DNA from: Pomphorhynchus laevis
Taxonomy: Eukaryota; Acanthocephala; Palaeacanthocephala; Echinorhynchida; Pomphorhynchidae
Assembly: GCA_012934845.2 (NCBI GenBank)
Contig: WNNJ02001451.1
Coordinates: forward strand, 1-64,000
DNA length: 64,000 nt
Direction: 5' to 3'
Positions 27,901-42,900 of this stretch are shown one piece after another (position 1 is the stretch's first letter; the number at the start of each line of letters is the position of its first letter). A model generated the notes under the pieces. It saw only the letters and a program-made list of their open reading frames with translations. It was not told the DNA's origin and made no database searches. The position numbers were made by a program, and so were the translations under genes.

Positions 27901-30900
27901 TACGCTGTAAAATTTTCGTTGTTTCCCATTTTACCATGAATTAATTAAATGATTGGTCCTGAGTTGAAAAATTGTTCTTCTCACATTATAAAATGTATGC
28001 TGCATCTATTATGTTCACTAATCGATTTTATGAAACCGAACTTTCTGATTCATCTCAGCTTTGAAAGGTCAAATATCTCAATTAAGGTGTAACCGTAAAT
28101 GATAATTTTTGTATAAAATTAGTAAACATGTATTTTTCTATAAGTCGCAAAGTTAAGAATCCATAATTACTTTTAATAAATAATCATCAATAATACAGTG
28201 TGATTTACCAATTTCAGAGTCCCGCTCGCTATCATTTGAATTATTCTGTAAACTATATTGTTTACTAAAGATGATAAGCTGGTATCGTTTATATCTAACT
28301 TGATTGCATTGCACCAAAAGTATCCCCAAATGTCAAATAAAGTCTAAATTTAAGAATTCATCAAGATAAGCTCTTCTATATATTATATTTAAAAAATCTT
28401 TAATTAAATTAGGAGATTGAAGATATTTATAGTTTTATATAGTTTTATAGTTTTAAGATTGTTATCACTTTATTGTCTGTTTAAATGCCTAAACATTGAT
28501 AATATTACCAATTTATAATATTATATTGCCAAATATAATATATTATTCCTACAAGCTTCACATTTGTGTATAATTGAAGTTCCCAAGTTAAAAACATTTT
28601 ACAAATATTGTTTTGGCTAATATTTTTATTTTCTCCAAGAGCTGCTTTTCGGTAACGAGCTTAATAAATTTATTTAACAAATTTCTTTTTTCATCTTTGT
28701 ATGTAGCAAATCGTTTCACTCTTAAATATTTATCGTTTTCATTTGAATTTCTTTGATATTATTCATACAAAAAAAACATATCTTACTATTTTGCATAAAA
28801 TAAACACTTTTGTTTAGGATTAATCTTGCATTATATAAAATAGTATCTCTGTTTAGGATTTCGTAGTAAACTTATTAATGAAGAAAAAACCGAGTGATAC
28901 ATTAATCTTGGAATTGAAGGCAAATCAATTGTATTCAAAACTAATACCGAATTGTGTTGTTATACAAAATGACTGTTTTGTGGTAATGTCAAATTTTTTT
29001 TGAAATATCTAACGATTAATTTTTAGATTAAGCCGTTTGATAATTATGCCGATATTGTGTTAGGGCCTGAACATGAAACATCAAAACACATCAATTTAGA
29101 AAGTTAGTTTTCAATTTTATTGTTTTTTAATGGTCATACAGATTTGTTGAATTTACTTTATCATATTTATCTAATTTTTTATTTTAAATTTGGAATTTTG
29201 GAGCATTAAAAACACTTATTAATTAATAATTAATAATTAATTTTAATTATTAATTTAAATTAATAATTTAAATTATTACTGAGTAAGTAAAACGCATAAT
29301 TGTCTTGTTGGTTTTACAATTTGTTTACTCCAAAATTCCAAATATTTTTTTAAATGTTTTATAATAATGTAATCATTCTTTTTAAAAATGTATTTTCGAT
29401 TTAAAGAGATTACAAGAACGATTTTTTATATTTCATATTATATCGTATGCATGAAGCTGATAATTAGAACTAACATTATATACACTGTATATATGGTATA
29501 GCTTCATATAGCTGCTTTATATAGGACAGTTTCACATATTCTGTATCAGATTCGGTACTCTGTACATTCATTGATTTAGACAAATTTTCAGTTATTGTGG
29601 CTTTACAACTGACAATTATTATACCGGTGCACGGAGTAATATTTTTCTGCTTTTGTAGTTAGCAAACGCTACCTCGAATAGGTGATTTAGATAGAAGTAA
29701 TGTTGAATTTTCTGAAGTTAGTAAACACTGTAGGTTAGTAAACGTTTTAAAGTAAAAGTAAACGCTTTTTAACGCTGTAGGTTAGCGTTTCAGCAGATAA
29801 TTCCCGTCAGGTACCTATTGCATTTTAAATATAATCTTTCTTTGTCCATGTTACTGAATGTTTCCCTTGTCAGCACGCTTCAATATAATTGTATCATTTT
29901 ATAACTTGGTTACTTTAAATAAATTATAAAAAATATTTGAGTATTAAATAATTAAATAATATAATAAATACTAAACCCATAATCTTCTTCCATTTCAAAT
30001 ATATAGTTATTACAGGAACAAAGAAGCAGAAATTATCCTTTATTTGATAAAAATTATATATTTCGATAGATCCTGCTATTACCATCAGGATTACAATAAA
30101 ATGTTTCACGGAAACATTTTATTTCACATTTTCGTGAAATTGTTTCTGTAATAACTATAAATTTAATAATAATTTAATAATTTAAATAAAATTAAAAATA
30201 AACTTGAAATTTGAATTAAATATTTTTTTTATTAAATTATTAAAACAATTTAGTTAACTAAAAAGTTAATACAGTTATTACAATGATATATCAATTATAT
30301 TATTAAATTATACCCAGATTATTAGCTAGTTTTACTAATGTTTTACTAAATTAAGTTAATAAAATATTTTTCAATCATTAATTAAATTAAATTTTTAAAA
30401 TAATTAATTTTTAATTAAATTTAATTTAATTAAATCAATGTTACAAAAAAATGTATCGTTAAGTTGATGTATCGACTTAATGTATCGTTAATGTATCGTT
30501 ACTTATATTTCAGTATCGTTAAGTTGGCAGGTTTCCGTCTCGAGCGACCTATAACAGGCACGCTGCATTTCCCCGCTGCACTGCACAGCTTAAACGCTGC
30601 AAGAGGAAATTGGCAGCTCTTCGATCATCTGTTGCCACCGCCAACAGATTGCTCAGTTTTGTCATAAAATTCTAAGTTATCGGCCCGGCAGCACCAATTG
30701 TGTCGATCGCCAACGGCACAAATTTATATTGCGATTCGTCAATACGTGTATATTTGGCCTTCTTTCGATCCTCTGCCAATCTAGCATTCTCCCCGGCCCC
30801 AGAAACCGCACTAGGCAAATGACTTGCAGCAAGAATGTTTGGACACGTGAAGTCCCATACTAGCAGACGTCCTCTTTCCCATAGGACAAGTGAAGCATCG

Positions 30901-33900
30901 TCCGGTCTCTTTTCGACGTTTGTGCAAAGCCCGATTGGTTCAAGGCGGGACAGGACACCGGCTGTGGCAAGGGCGCTACGGATAAGTGTGTTTACAGCAC
31001 TGTGCCGATTGTGCCGAGAAACCACTCTGGGGCAGTCTAGCCCGTGAATACCAGAGAGGTCTGATACGACGCCGCACTCACACTTAAATGAAACCAAGTT
31101 GAGAATACCGAGGCGGAGGGCTGATGTAAGACAGATTGAACTGTCGTTTAGTTTTGTACCCATCGAAGCTATCGGTAGGGCATTAAGGAATGCGCCAGAC
31201 CATCTGGTGGACGCGGCTAGCAAGCGGGCCAGATCTTTGGGAAAGGCGCATGAAGCTGCTAGGTGTCGGAATTTCTTCTCAAACAATGGGGTTGTCCAAC
31301 GTTTTTGCAAGGTTGTATCTGTTGGAACAGTCAGGTCAAATTTAGTGGTTTAACTCTCTGACGCCGTTCGGTAGTTAAGGTCACTAGTGCCTTAGCGATT
31401 TGCCAAATGCTCTGGGATTAATAGCGCAGTTAAGTCCTTCGTACGCGAAACAGATGAACAAAAGGCCGGTATAGATAACTCTTTCGCACGCAAAACACCC
31501 AGTCCACTCATCTTAACAGGTAGCTGACGCCAGGCTATGTCAGAGAGCCTGAAGTTAAGGATTTCCTCCGGAGAACTGCGAACTTCCACGTCGAAGGCTT
31601 TCACGAGGCCGCTTATATAACATTGTGCGCAGCGTAAAAGGAAGTTGATCTTTGGTAGCGTTAAATAATGTCGAAGCATGAAGAAGGTGTCGTGCTTCGC
31701 AAGTTTTGAGAACTTTCGGCCTACCTGCTGAAGTTGTGTGATAGCGGATTCCAAGAACATATCTAGGTGAAATCCGGCGCAAAGCGGAGCGCCTAGCAAA
31801 TCTGCGGATGACACATCACAGACTTTTACGTTTGGCATTATATCAAGTAGAGGTTAAATATAGGTACCTTTTATAGAAATCACTTGGCATTTGTCTGGCC
31901 GTAAGAACAATCCAATTTTTGCTCCTTGAGTTCGAATGTGTTCGATATCATTGATTAGAGTGGAAACTTCTCCCCCTATGCAGCAGTCGTCCAGATACCA
32001 AAGAGCTAATGGTGACAAAAGGCTATGGGTCAGACTGTTGATGGTAAGTGAGAACAGGAGAGGACCGAGAGGATACCCTTGTTGTACTCCCTCTTTTGAA
32101 TCAATCACATTTTACTCGAAGAGAAGTGTGCTTGGTTAATCGTAGCACATTTCCACGAAGTCCTGGATCCCCGGGATTTCCTTCTTCACAACTGAAGGAC
32201 TGCGCCCCTGCTGATTGAGTTAAAGGCATTTTCGAAGTCTAACTTTACCATCGCTGAATTGCCTACCAAACCGTGTTCAGCAAAACATCTCGCTGCATGA
32301 ATTGCGGCCTCGACACCCCCAGGCACACCGACGCCAAGTTGATTTGGAAGAAGCATGTCAACCACTCTCTCGGTAGCAAATCTGCAAGCTACCTTAGCAG
32401 CTAGCCGGCGGAAGGTACACCCAACAGCTATAGGTCTGACTCCACCTTCCCTTTTTTATTTTGAGAAAATATCAGATTTCAAATATGCTGGATATAAAGA
32501 TGTTTTAAAGTTATTACCTTACGATCGTAAACTGTTCTTATTGTCATAAACCTTTTCATTGTGCAGTTTAAAATGTACTTTTACTATACTTTTATAAATA
32601 AATATTTATATAATTAAATATTAAATAATATTAATTAAATATATAAATAAATAAATATTTTTATATATAATTTATATATAAAATATTATGTTTTACGTTA
32701 AATTATATTAAATTATAAATGTTTGGATTTATTACCAATAAACGTATATTGCGGAGCCAAGCCAGAAACTTGGCTCCGCATAATATAGGCCTGATCGAGG
32801 TTGCCACTTTACCCGCAAGGATGTTATTTGTTAGCTCACAAATAGATTTCAGTAGTATGTCTACTGCGACACCGCTCGAACGACTAGCCAGCTCACGTAG
32901 ATGAGAAGGACTCAGGCCATCAGCGCCCAAGCAGAAGACGGTTGAAATGACTGGAGAGCCGACAAGACAGAAAGACCACAATAATTTAATAATAATATTA
33001 AATCATTATTAAATAATTTAATATTTTTTTTATTTCTGTTTTGTGATAACAAAGAACCGCTGGTTGAGAACCAACGATTCTCAGAACCACAGATTGAGAA
33101 TATGTTTTAGTGCTTGACCTTAACATTTATTTTTATTGTCATTATTTAAAAACAATATTGTGCTTTATTCATTTAGATAATTGTTTTCCTTATATCGCCA
33201 TAAAAGTGTAAAAAAACTAAATTAAAATTTAAAAACTAAATTCTAATGCTTCTTGACTATTTCGTGGTGTATATTTGATTCAAACGAATACACCACGAAA
33301 TATGGAGGTACAAATGTGATGGTACATAACCAAGCTCGTTATATTTCGCTTACGTTTGCTTATATTTGTTTATATTATAATATGATTTTTGAACATTTAT
33401 TGAAAAAAATGATTTTTGAACATTTATTTATTGAAAATACTGTACAATGAAATATTGTATAAAATACAATATTAAAATACTGTATGTTTACTTTTTGCAG
33501 TTAAAATAAGAAATCCTGAACACATTTTGAAATTGGCGATGCTTGATGGTGTCAGTGTGTACGAGCGTCGATTTTTAGATGTCTGTAAAAGTTTGTCTGA
33601 TATTTCACTATACCCTTGTGAATACCTTCATTCATCTGATTATCAAGTATCTGTACATTCTCATTGCCCTTGTGAAAGGTAAGTTATTTCTCATTTTTAC
33701 CTGTAATTCTATTCCATAGAATAGTTATCTATCGTACATAATCGAGATTATCACAATGAAATTATCGCTATTTTATACTGCAAATACTGACTTACAAGTT
33801 ACTGAGCTCGATTTATTGACGCAAGTATTAAATCATGTTGTTGCCCAGTATCATAGCCCAGCCGTGATTTACTCTACAGTAAATTTGCTAAGTTTACTTG

Positions 33901-36900
33901 GAATTGAAATTTCTTCTAATTTCTACGTAACCAAATAGCTACTTGAATAATTATATTTTTGATGTTACTTCCTTCAGTTCAAGCTTGTCAATTTCGATCA
34001 GAGCAATAATACATCGCCAATGATATCAATATACATTCTTGCAATGATGCTAATACACTCTGAGGTCGATAACAATGTAGTCTCGAAGTTTGCTTCAAGT
34101 AAGTTTGAAAATCACAAATCACGAGAAATTGATAGAATTTCATCGGCAATTAATTCTCGGTAATTATAATATAATAATGTAAATATAATACATTATTATG
34201 TTCTTTGATATATTATAAAATATATCATAGAACATGTGATTAGAAGAGATTCAAAATCAATACACAGTAACAAGTATAGCTACATTAGTATCTGCTATTA
34301 ATTATGAGACACGACAATAAACCTAAAATAATGTATGAATTTAAATATAATGATTTATTATTTTTTTATGCCCAAGTTAAAATATTTCTACTTCGGGAAT
34401 GGTTTCGTTTGCAAAATAAGTACAATATACTTTATATTTATATAAAATATTGATTTTTAATATATAATATTTATTCATAAAAATATAAAATATCATATAT
34501 AATATATTTATTATAAAATAAAATTATATATTTATTATAAAGATAAAATTGTCTCTATATATAATATTTATTTAAATAATATTATTTTTTCAACTTATTT
34601 TCATTTTTTTCTTTCTGTCAACGTTCTTTCATAAATATTTTCATATATTCTTTGTATCAAAATTGAAAAATAGATTTTTAAAAGGAATAATTGCATTATC
34701 AGGATTCCAATATCACTGAAAACAAATAAAGATAAATTAATAAACAAACAAAACAAATATTTTTACTAAAAATATTTATCTGCTATAAATATTTTATATA
34801 TTAATATTTTATATTTTATAATATTATTTTATGTAATATGTATTTAGCGAAATTAAAGTTAGAAACAAATATTTTTACTTTAATTATATTTTAATATTAT
34901 AATATTATTAAAATATAATATATTTTTTATCAAATACATTTTGCTATAAAATCTTTTTGCCATGAAAATTTCGTACCAGATTTGTTTTCCACGAGAAATA
35001 TGGCATCATATTTTCTCCGTAAAATAATATTCCTGTATTTGTCATTAATATTCCATTAATCCCTCTATACCACCATGCATTCCATTTACCCAATAAAACG
35101 ATAATTTTTATCCCTCATACCACCCTTTGCCCTTTAAATTTTATTTAACTTTCTTAACGCTATTCTTTGTCATATTATATATTAATATTCTATTATTCCT
35201 CCTATACTCCCTTTCACATTATTTTCCCAATTAAACATTTTTATCCCTTCCCCTTTTAACCTAATTTACTCTATTTAACCAAATGTACCCTTAACTACTC
35301 ATTGCTCCCTTTAATTTTATTTACCCCCATTAACTCTATTTATCTCATTGTTTCATTTGTTTTAAAATTCTTTTAATTTTTTTCATCTTATATTGTTTTT
35401 AAAAAAGTACGAAGGGGAAGTTTAAGGGTGCAAAAGCGATTAAATAGATTAAAAGTATCCAAGTATCTAGTATATCTTTCTCATTATATCTAAGTATAGG
35501 ATCTATCTAAGTATAGGTTCTAAGATCCAGGTATCTTGTATATGTTCTCATTATATCTAAATATAGATTCAAGCACACTATAGAAATGTTTGATATTGTT
35601 CAACTGATACATTTAGAACCATCTGGTACATCTGGTATATTTGTCTTATCTGTTTCAATTTTTCTATTTTGAGAAAATATCAGATTTCAAATATGCTGGA
35701 TATAAAGATGTTTTAAAGTTATTACCTTACGATCGTAAACTGTTCTTATTGTCATAAACCTTTTCATTGTGCAGTTTAAAATGTACTTTTACTATACTTT
35801 TATAAATAAATATTTATATAATTAAATATTAAATAATATTAATTAAATATATAAATAAATAAATATTTTTATATATAATTTATATATAAAATATTATGTT
35901 ATACGTTAAATTATATTAAATTATAAATGTTTGGATTTATTACCAATAAACCGTTAATTAGACATTTTGTAAATGCAACTTGATTGTTCTAGCATCGATA
36001 TATCAGTTTCAGTGGCAATTATACTCACTTTTCCATCATTTGTTATATTATTGTTTAATTAAAATTACGATTAATTATTTCTACAATATTTATAGATAAA
36101 ATAGTTGGCTCGATCTTTGCATATTCATTGTTGCTAAGACTTTAAAAGAGTACTTAAACATATATTGTATTTAATTTGTATTTATTCAATAATATTTTAT
36201 TAAATTATATTTTATTTAGTTTGCCTTCAAAACGATTTTCTATAAAAGTTAAAAATATGTTTTTGTTAAAAAAAATCAAATTACGATCAAGAATAATGTT
36301 ATCTTATCTACATTATAGTTTTTAACATTAGTTTTTTTATTTCATGTTGAAATATACATAATTATAATATATAATTATATACTTATATCGTGATTTATTA
36401 ATTTCAAATAAGGAAATAAACTGTTTTTAAATACAATTTTAAAATTGCAATTGCCTCACTATAAATATATCCTTTGATTGATAATTTAATAAATTTTTAT
36501 TTAAATAGACCAGCTTATCGACTTGTCTTATTCTTTATTGTCTTATGCTTGTCTTAGTTTATTTACACATTCTTTACAATTATTTATAAAATAATCTTTA
36601 GAGATGACAAATGAACAATACAATGACTTCGTCAAATATTTAAAGAAAGAATTGTTATCCTATCCGAGTTCATTTTTAGCTATAATTCCAGGCAATGCAT
36701 ATTTGTTAACGGGCAAGTGTTTTTGTGTCTTCGTTTTTTAACGTCTTCATTCAATTTTGATTTGGTGACCTTAAACATTTATAGCAAAAATTTTAATTGT
36801 TTTATTTTTAAAATATAGAATTTTGCAGTAAAATGCGAAGGCAATGATACTTTTTAATTCACGAGTCCCTAATATTGGATGACAATTCATGTGTTTCAAT

Positions 36901-39900
36901 GTTACAATTGTCTTCAATTTATTTGCGCTATTATTTATTGACGCTGCTAATACGTCAGATATAATCATTAAGGATTGATATGGTATATTTTAGCTACAAT
37001 ATAAAAGCAAATGTCGTTGCGGTTATACAACAGCATTTGATTCCGCATCCTTTTAATGCGGGATCAAACAATCTATTTTTTATTCAGAAAAACAAGAGTG
37101 ATTTTTTTCTTTTAAATTGTGCGTTTTCGTCAATTAGTTCAATAATGAACAAATTGACGTCTTGTTTCTGTATCAGCTGTCGAAATTTAAAAGTAAATTA
37201 GTATTTTGATTGCTTCAAAATTCGAAACTTGAAAAAGTGGATCAAGATACTTCTAAAAAATACAAACATATAATGTATAATCTAACTAAAAAATAAAAAC
37301 TTGAACATATCAAACCGGATTAAAAAATCTTTTATTTGCATAAAAAACAGCAAATAGTTAGATGCTTTATCGTTTACAATACCTTTTATTAGTCAAAAAT
37401 AAAAAGTACATTTTATTTACAAATATTTATCGCCGTTAAAATAAAAACAAAATTATTAAAATAAAAATTAACTTAAAGTCAAGTGCAGAGTAATTGCACA
37501 TTTGAAGGAGATAAACAATAGTTATGTGAGAGCGTTATGCCAATATTAGAGTTTTACCTACTACCAACAGCACTTACCAGGTTGTTTTTTGTTGCATACA
37601 CTAAACCTTCGAAATTAACGTTATTATGCTCCAAAATTTCAAATTTTAAATGTTGATCAGTTATTTTTTTAACTATTTCCGTACCTTTTTCATAAGGTAC
37701 GGCTATTATTTGTACTTTAAAAAGAAACGGCAAAAAATGGATTTGTTTCAGCTTTTTAATAGATAAGTTTGTATGTAAAACCTCGTTATACTTTGTAATA
37801 TTTTTAATATTTAATATTCTTTATTATGTCAGTTGCTTTTTAATATTTTGTGTTGAATATTTCAATTACGAGCAAATGTCAATTTAATTCAAAAAGTTTT
37901 TGATATTTCATATTTGTAAATAAGCTATAAATTTCAAAAATTAAAATTCTCTCAACAATATCAAAAATTAAATATTTTATTTGAAGATTTAATTGATTCA
38001 AGAAGCTAGATTCTAGCGAAATATAAAATTAAAAGAGAATTTATCACTCACATGTTGATTCATTGTTAAGGGAACGAGATGTCGTTTAATTGCTATTGCG
38101 GGTACCTGTTTGCAATGCTAAATAAATTGTCTCTAATTTTGGACAGCGATAAAGAAGATGAATTACACAAAACATTTGATTTTAGCGATTTTATTGTTAA
38201 TAATCTTATATTTAATATGGTAACCTATAGATTTAAAATATTGAGATAAATATATATGTTTTCAGATAAAAGAAGATAAATGTTTTTATCCCTATATCAT
38301 GTTATTAAACAATATTCTGACTCTCGGAGGTAAGTCTTCGTTAAACATTTTTATATTGTGCTCCTTTGTATAAACTTTCGAGAATTAGTCTATAATTTTA
38401 ATTAATTTTATTTATAATTTAAGAATTATAATTTAAAAAAATGGCTAATTCGAAATTTTGAATTAAAAAAGTTTGAATCATACATAATACGTAAATATAT
38501 AAAACTTTATATTTGGGAATAAACTTTAACATTTCAATTACAATTTTATTGTTATTTAAATCTAAATAAGAAAATGTAACAAAGGTCATTCAACTCTAGC
38601 TTGTACTGGTATAGTCAGTAGCATCATGACTGTGTAATATAATTATAATTATATTATAATTTACATCATGCATGTTATAATTATATATAATATAATTAAA
38701 AAGACGGAAATGACGCTTAAGAATACACTTCGATCTTTAAGGGCTTTATTGAAGCTATAAGATATATGATATTACTGATATTATAAAGAAGTTAAATGTA
38801 TCCGTTATTGTAGAAGTATAATATATGTTATACTAATTTACGCAATCAATAGCATTACTGAAGTTAAATTTAAATTAAAAACGAGACTATATTTATGTTT
38901 GTTTGTCGATTATAAATATCGACTATTAATTTAATGTAATGTTCAAATTTGAATTTAATTGCAATATTGTCAATACATGGTATTGCTACATCTTAAAAAT
39001 TTAACAACGCGGATACCCTCAAAATGCACTGATTTACTCGTGATACGCTAGTAGGTTTCGGTACGGCAAAAGTTATAAGTTAATCAAATATTATCTGCTA
39101 TTAATTCAATTCATATTGAATTTTTAATTAAAAAGACGGGAATAATGCTTAACAATACACTTCGATCTTTAAGGCTATATCGGTTATTGTAGAATCTCTT
39201 ACATTGTTATGCTTGAATGATATGTATACTAATTTTCGAAAAGCGCAAATAGGCCAAATTAATGCCGGTATACAAATTTAGTCAAACACACAAACTCTTA
39301 TAATTCGCTTGTGGTAAGTTTCAATTACCTTTAAAACTTATCACAATACAAACCGCTCAAACGATTTGAATCTATATATCATACAAATATAATATATATA
39401 ATATAATTAATATAATATATAGTGTGAATTGACATCCAACGAACTACTTTTCGAGGCCTATTTTCCAAACAGAAAAAATATCTAATAGTAGCTAGCATAA
39501 TTGCAAGAAGTTGAGAAAATTTTATTTTCTCAATATTTTATTTTTCACCTTTTTTTTAATTAAAACTTTTATTTTTATCAGAAGGCAACTGGTATTCAGG
39601 TTGATAGTTAAAATTCTGATATTTGGATAATTGTGTTGATTATATTAATGAACTAGTATGGTCTTAAATCAATATTTATGAATTATTAATTTTAAAAGTT
39701 GATATGAAATGTAATATAAGTATGATTGATATAATATAAATGAATTAATTTTTTTAATTCAATGTTTTAAAACTAGTTTTCGATCGGTTTTTTATTTATT
39801 AATTGTTTGAAAAATATGACAGGGTTTATATGTTATTAAATATAAATGAATATAATATAAATGAAACTTTATAATTTTTAGTTAATTATTTAAGAAGTTA

Positions 39901-42900
39901 GCAAATACTCTTTTATAGCACTTTTGATAGATTTAATCCGTCTTTAATTTATTTATTTTTAACTTATTTGTTAAGTTATTATTGAATGAAAGATAAATAT
40001 AAAAGAATGAAATAAAAAATATAAATTAAATTTCATATTAATGAAATTTATTTCTTATAAATGAAACGTATAGTTTTTGATGAATATTGAAAATATCCAT
40101 ATAAATTTACCGGAAAGAAGAAATTAGTAACGATGAACAATAAATATAATTTAATATTTTAAAATATTTTGTATAATTTAACATTCCAATGTATGCTTGA
40201 AAAAAGGACAAGCAGTCGAAAGCTATCAAATAACGAAAGTTAAAATAAAAAAATATTAAAATTAAAAATACTCGTATCTATAATTATATTTTAACCTAAT
40301 ATAAAACAAGCTAAGCTGGACACTAATGCTCAACGATTTTTATTTTAAAGTTAGAATTTAAATATTTTATTTATATTTTTATTCACAAATAATTAAATGT
40401 ACCAATAAACTCGGGTTTTAGCAGCTAAAATTACTTACAGGAGTAAACACACAAAAATTTGGATTAACAACAATTTTATCAATTTATAAGTTTATCAATT
40501 TTATCAATTTTATCTATTTAAAACCACTATATTATTTATTAGTCAATGTGTAACAATCGACTTTGTGAAAGCCTAACCGTAGACAAGAGGTCAAGTAAAT
40601 GTTTCTCTGGCAGAGATGACAAAGACCCTTTCATCCTTCCATTTGTGTAGTTAATTGCGCTGTATCTTTATAGTATCGATATTTGTTCAAAATAGTTGTA
40701 AGCACGTGGGATATCTCTACTATCACATTTAACTCCTCTTACGTATGCTCCAAGTTGTAATAGGTGATCCAATTGAAAAACCACTAATGATTTGTTGTGT
40801 AATTTATTGTATGTAATATTTATCTAAGAATAGTCAGTTTCTTCCGAACTTGTGAAAGACGAACCGTAGACAAGAGGTCAAGTAAATGTTTCTCTGGCAG
40901 AGATGACAAAGACCCTTTCATCCTTCCATTTATGTAGTTAATTGCGCTGTATCTTTATAGTATCAATATTTGTTCAAAATAGTTGTAAGCACGTGGGATA
41001 TCTCTACTATCACATTTAACTCCTCTTACGTATGCTCCAAATTGTAATAGGTGATCCAATTGAAAAACCACTAATGATTTGTTGTGTAATTTATTGTATG
41101 TAATATTTATCCAAGAATAGTCAGTTTCTTCTGTGCATATACGTATTTTATTGGTATATAAAGATTTTGTACAATTGAATTGTATTTTGAATAATTGCAT
41201 GTGCGAATAAACTCGGAAATCTTGCTTTCACAAAGCTAGTTCATTGTAGGGCATGCTACTATTGATGAATATTGAAAGTATCCATTTCTTTTAGAATTTT
41301 AAAATTTTTAAATTAGCTGCATAGAGTTGATTAATTTTGCACATTTAAAGATCGTATTTTAAATTTTTCAAATTAGCAACATTGAGTTGATTTTAGTACA
41401 TTTAAAGATTGTATTTTAAAATTTTAAGATTTGCATCTCCATTAAACAACAAAAATTTGTCAATCATTTCAAATGTTTGTTATTAGCATATCCCGAAATA
41501 TCTCTGAGTATCGACAAGTTTGCAATTGAAACGAATGTAGCTTTTGACGAAATTGAGGAAATATCTGAATCAAAGAAAGCGTATGAGAGATTTAACACGT
41601 TGGTGTTTTTGGAAAATGCGGGCCATATTTATGATGTAAGTAAGATGAATCCATGTTACAACCAAAACGTTTTTGCTTGAATTTGCCCATATAACAACTC
41701 GTTCTCTTTGTACAATTGCGTTTTGTTAGACCTTATTATGATACAATTAACTGATTCCTAAATGCTAAGTTATATTCTATAAAGTGCACTATTAAATACC
41801 AACTTGATGAGTTTTATTGATTAATAAAATGGATCACATAAAAGTTGTAATAAATCTTTTTCTTTAAATAAAGATTAACTATCTTTATTTCAAGGTAGTG
41901 TCCTTTCTGAATTATTTTATTAGCATAACATAACATTTGACTTTTTGATCAAACCTTGTATCCACATTTGGCATTGTTTTTAAGAGGTTTGTGCTAAAGC
42001 GAAATGGTCGAAGCATTATTTTATCTAAAAGTGATAATACAATTAAAAATTATTAACAATTAATTAATTTTTAGATAAATTATCTTCAATTTTGCATTTT
42101 CTATTTTTTACCTGATTTGTATAAATTTAAAACAATAAAATGTCAAATAGAAAATTTAATCAAATTTGATTTTGATCAAATTATTTAATCAAAATCATTT
42201 GATTCCGCTCTAAAATTTCAAATAATTTATATTTTCTGTTTTTTACTGCTTTTGCATAATAAATTATAAATAATTAATGATTCATTAAGAATTTTATTTA
42301 CTTCTAAGATATAAGTCTGTAAATTATCATTCTTGATTTGTGGATCACTATTTAAAGAAACCTGAAAAAAAACAAAATATTTTGTTAACACTTTCTTTAA
42401 TGATTGTTCAAATTATTAAATAGTAAATTAAACAAAACCACACATTGATGTATTATAAATAAACATCAAATGTAAAGTTGATACTGATCTATTCTTGATT
42501 TCTTTACTAACAAATTGCAAAATATTGACAAAAAATATACTTTTGGTAAAACTCCAATTGTATTAGAAAATCAATTGTATTGACTATATAATTGTTTATT
42601 TTTGTATGAAATAAACAACAACACAACAACAATTTCTTGACAAGAAAAAAATAAATAATATAAATAATAATTAATAATAAATAAATAGTTTGTTAATGTA
42701 ATAAAAATTTATCAAATAAATTAATCAATAAATTTTATTAAATCGATAAGCATTTTTTATTAAATTTTTTTATTAATCAATTGTATTGGTTATATAGTTG
42801 TATATTTTTATATGAAATAAACAACAACACATCAACAATAAATAATAATTTATCATCATTTTATATTAAATAGAGGAGCATTTACTGTAAGAATTTCTAA

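Noticed and set aside
36980-37201. Plus-strand 73-codon open frame as a gene 1 exon
   Set aside because: Its ends do not fit the phases between exons 25 and 26, and the minus-strand reading has a donor, an acceptor and a stop in order.
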